From: Flavobacteria bacterium RIFCSPLOWO2_12_FULL_35_11 | Lineage (GTDB): Bacteria; Bacteroidota; Bacteroidia; Flavobacteriales; Flavobacteriaceae | NCBI GenBank assembly: GCA_001800975.1 | Contig: MGWK01000035.1 | Coordinates: 25,047-89,046, forward strand | Direction: 5' to 3' | DNA length: 64,000 nucleotides | Part shown: in pieces, positions 62,171-64,000 of the stretch | Layout: each line of letters starts with the position of its first letter | How positions within the stretch are numbered: the stretch's first letter is position 1 | The notes under the pieces: model-generated | Seen by the model: only the letters and a program-made list of their open reading frames with translations | What the model was told of the DNA's origin: nothing | Database searches by the model: none | Program-made: the position numbers and the translations under genes

Positions 62171-63223
62171 TTAACTTTCTTCATTAAAATAAACCTTATA
62201 AAACATCATTTTTTTATCTTCGTCATAGCCTTTTTCTAGGTATTCACTGGAAGCTTCAGGAGCATCAATGTCGAGTTTTATAACAATGTTGGTGTCTAAT
62301 TTAATTTCGGTTTTAATTTTTTGCTTTTGCTTTTTGAACACCGCCTCAGAAACCGAAAACTGATTTCTCACCAACACATCATTTAGCGTTTCAAATTGCT
62401 TTTTATACTCATCGAACTTTGCTTTTTGTTCTTCATCATCTTCAAACAATTCTTCTTTAAAATCACTGATATTCACCGACTCATTTGTTTTAAAAAAATC
62501 GACAGCCCGAGCCAAAAAGGTATTTTTTTCCTGAATACCCAACTCTTCCTTGATGATATCTTCAGAAAATTCCTTGCACATTTCCAGGTAATTTTTGGTA
62601 TGTTGGTTGTTGTCATCGGCATATTTTACATTCAAAAAGTTCTGAATCCAGTATAGCGAGTCGTAATTATTGGTGTCAACGCTCAAAACCACTTTTCCTT
62701 CCGAATCAGTTGTATTGATAATTAAACAGCCTTTATCCAGTTTTTTGGTGCTGATTCCCTTTTGCACATACACGTCCAAACTGTTGTTTTCCATATGCGT
62801 TTGAAAAAAATCGAGCTTGTTTTCAATCTTAAAAATTCCCAACGCCTGCGTAATCACCTCCTTATATTCCACATCTTCAAAAAGCGCAATGATGACATCA
62901 CCCGTTTTAATTTGAGCAGAATTTGATTGCTCATACAAGTGATTCACAATATGCCTTGAGACTTCAATAAATGAATCTTCATCCTTAAAAACCTGGGCCG
63001 AATAGCTGTTAATTTCATTCAACTCAATATTTGCATGGTGGTTAAAACGATAACTTTCCGTTACGGTTCCGAAAGGTTTTAACAAAAAAGGTTTCATCAA
63101 TTCATAACTTTCCTCATCAAAAGTGATGGCGCTTTCAGAAAAAATATTGGTGGCGCTGTTGAATTTATTCCCAACTTTATGAATAATTAATTTTGAAATG
63201 GTAGCTCGGGTTCTTTTGATCAT
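62171..63223 (-). CDS. Nucleoid-associated protein, NA37/YejK family
   Basis: 350 residues. N-terminal MIKRTRATISKLIIHKVGN and the central SSAQIKTGDVII-type region fit the family; the C-terminal half is acidic and helical. These proteins coat DNA in the nucleoid; exact role unclear. Single gene with a -7 box at 63244-63251. Confidence 0.85.
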   Translation of the reverse strand: MIKRTRATISKLIIHKVGNKFNSATNIFSESAITFDEESYELMKPFLLKPFGTVTESYRFNHHANIELNEINSYSAQVFKDEDSFIEVSRHIVNHLYEQSNSAQIKTGDVIIALFEDVEYKEVITQALGIFKIENKLDFFQTHMENNSLDVYVQKGISTKKLDKGCLIINTTDSEGKVVLSVDTNNYDSLYWIQNFLNVKYADDNNQHTKNYLEMCKEFSEDIIKEELGIQEKNTFLARAVDFFKTNESVNISDFKEELFEDDEEQKAKFDEYKKQFETLNDVLVRNQFSVSEAVFKKQKQKIKTEIKLDTNIVIKLDIDAPEASSEYLEKGYDEDKKMMFYKVYFNEES

Positions 63224-63243
63224 CTGTTCGTTTTTAACGAAGG

Positions 63244-63251
63244 CAAATGTA
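63244..63251 (-). promoter_or_regulatory. -7 promoter element for the NA37-family gene
   Basis: TACATTTG on the minus strand matches TAnnTTTG, 21 bp before the ATG. Confidence 0.5.
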
Positions 63252-63278
63252 TCATTTTAATGGTAATTTTTCAGGGAA

Positions 63279-63881
63279 TTACAACGCTAATTTTAGTTGT
63301 TCAGGCAGCAACCTGAAAGATTTTCTGTGATAATCGGTGATGCCAAATTCCCGAATGGCGTTTCTGTGAAAGAGCGTTGGGTAACCTTTATTTTCCTGCC
63401 ATTTATAGTTAGGAAACTCTAAATCAAGGTTTTTCATAAAATCGTCCCGGTACGTTTTTGCCAAAACTGAAGCAGCCGCAATGCTCATAAATTTTGCATC
63501 TCCTTTAACAATGGTGGTGTGCGGAATATTTTTATACGGCTTAAATTTATTTCCGTCAACAATAATATGTTCAGGTTCAATCGCCAGTTTTCCAATGGCC
63601 AAATGCATCGCCAAAATGGAAGCCTGTAAAATATTGATTTCATCAATTTTCGCCTCAAAAACATAAGAAACGCCAAAAGCAAGCGCGTTTTTTTCGATAA
63701 AAGGCCGTAAAATTTCCCGCTGTTTTTCAGTCAATTGCTTTGAATCATTTAACAAAGGATGGTAAAAATCGGCAGGCAACAAAACCGCGGCAGCAACAAC
63801 GGGGCCTGCCAAACAGCCTCTGCCCGCTTCATCAGTTCCTGCTTCAACCGTGTTTTTTAAAAACCATTTTTTAAGGGCCAT
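63279..63881 (-). CDS. rnhB: Ribonuclease HII
   Basis: 200 residues from ATG 63881; an in-frame TTG at 63887 is less likely. The catalytic Asp-Glu pair is in [19 protein letters not shown], the third Asp in IIVDGNKF and the fourth in the KTYRDDFM region. It removes RNA from RNA-DNA hybrids and misincorporated ribonucleotides. Confidence 0.96.
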   Translation of the reverse strand: MALKKWFLKNTVEAGTDEAGRGCLAGPVVAAAVLLPADFYHPLLNDSKQLTEKQREILRPFIEKNALAFGVSYVFEAKIDEINILQASILAMHLAIGKLAIEPEHIIVDGNKFKPYKNIPHTTIVKGDAKFMSIAAASVLAKTYRDDFMKNLDLEFPNYKWQENKGYPTLFHRNAIREFGITDYHRKSFRLLPEQLKLAL

Positions 63882-63964
63882 AACCAAAATTGAATGAATA
63901 ATTAATGATTTTTTAACCCGTTGGGTGCAATTATTTTAGATTAAAAAAGAGGTTTAGATATTGG

Positions 63965-63991
63965 TCAAGATACTGAAATTCAGTATCTTGA
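63965..63991. repeat. Near-perfect 27-bp palindrome at the right edge
   Basis: Two 13-bp arms, TCAAGATACTGAA and TTCAGTATCTTGA, around one central A. No T-run follows, so it is not a standard terminator. It may be a dispersed palindromic repeat or an operator for a gene beyond the edge. Confidence 0.6.
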
Positions 63992-64000
63992 AGTCGCAAA

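Noticed and set aside
1..64000. tRNA, rRNA, CRISPR arrays, insertion sequences
   Set aside because: No cloverleaf-like sequence, spaced repeat array, transposase or flanking inverted repeats were seen while reading both strands.

Overview
The window looks like chromosome of an aerobic, AT-rich member of the Bacteroidota, most likely a flavobacterium. The evidence is: the gene order uppS-bamA-ompH-ompH-murI; alternative complex III (ActABCDEF) next to an aa3-type cytochrome oxidase; a TonB-dependent receptor under a TPP riboswitch; a DnaG primase that has lost its zinc ligands; few Shine-Dalgarno sequences; and many copies of the Bacteroidota -7 promoter box TAnnTTTG in front of genes. No rRNA, tRNA, transposase, prophage or CRISPR array was seen. 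The species was not determined.

Layout. 1-4 kb: end of a PnuC-type transporter, a NadR-like kinase and arfB, then a TPP riboswitch and its TonB receptor (thiamine or precursor uptake). 4-13.5 kb, minus strand: a sulfide-oxidation island with a type II sulfide:quinone reductase, an HMA metal-binding protein, an unlisted 54-residue protein, a second SQR-like flavoprotein, a DUF3365 haem protein, a rhodanese lipoprotein, a persulfide-dioxygenase-like MBL protein fused to two rhodanese domains, and two overlapping SulP permeases. 13.6-14.6 kb: ruvB. 14.8-26.2 kb, minus strand: coxA, coxB and actF-actA. 26.4-33.2 kb: a SPOR protein, dnaG, clpX, clpP, a small secreted protein and an M1 peptidase. 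33.4-34.7 kb: a DEAD-box helicase. 34.8-46.3 kb, minus strand: a six-gene operon of mostly unrecognised exported proteins, including one of 1619 residues, followed at 46.5-50.2 kb by its likely sensor kinase and LytTR regulator. 50.6-64 kb: housekeeping genes (tig, pdxJ, nadK, uppS, bamA, two ompH genes, murI, an NA37-type nucleoid protein, rnhB).

How the genes work together. In the sulfide island the two flavoproteins would pass sulfide electrons to quinone. The MBL-rhodanese protein would oxidise the resulting persulfide, and the SulP pair could move sulfite or sulfate. All four transcription units carry a CRP/FNR-like palindrome of pattern NGTRA-N6-TYACN, each centred 32-33 bp upstream of the centre of a TAnnTTT(G)-like box, which suggests one activator controls the island. 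Quinol then feeds ActABCDEF and the aa3 oxidase.

The best candidate for an undescribed system is the 34.8-50.2 kb locus. A propeller-type sensor kinase and a LytTR regulator sit directly upstream of an operon for an OmpA-type anchor, a beta-barrel, a four-module Fn3 protein and two paralogous 'domain plus Fn3-like' proteins. The operon promoter is preceded by three direct repeats spaced exactly 21 bp apart, as expected for LytTR binding. Its function is unknown.

All calls come from reading sequence and translations; no database search was run.
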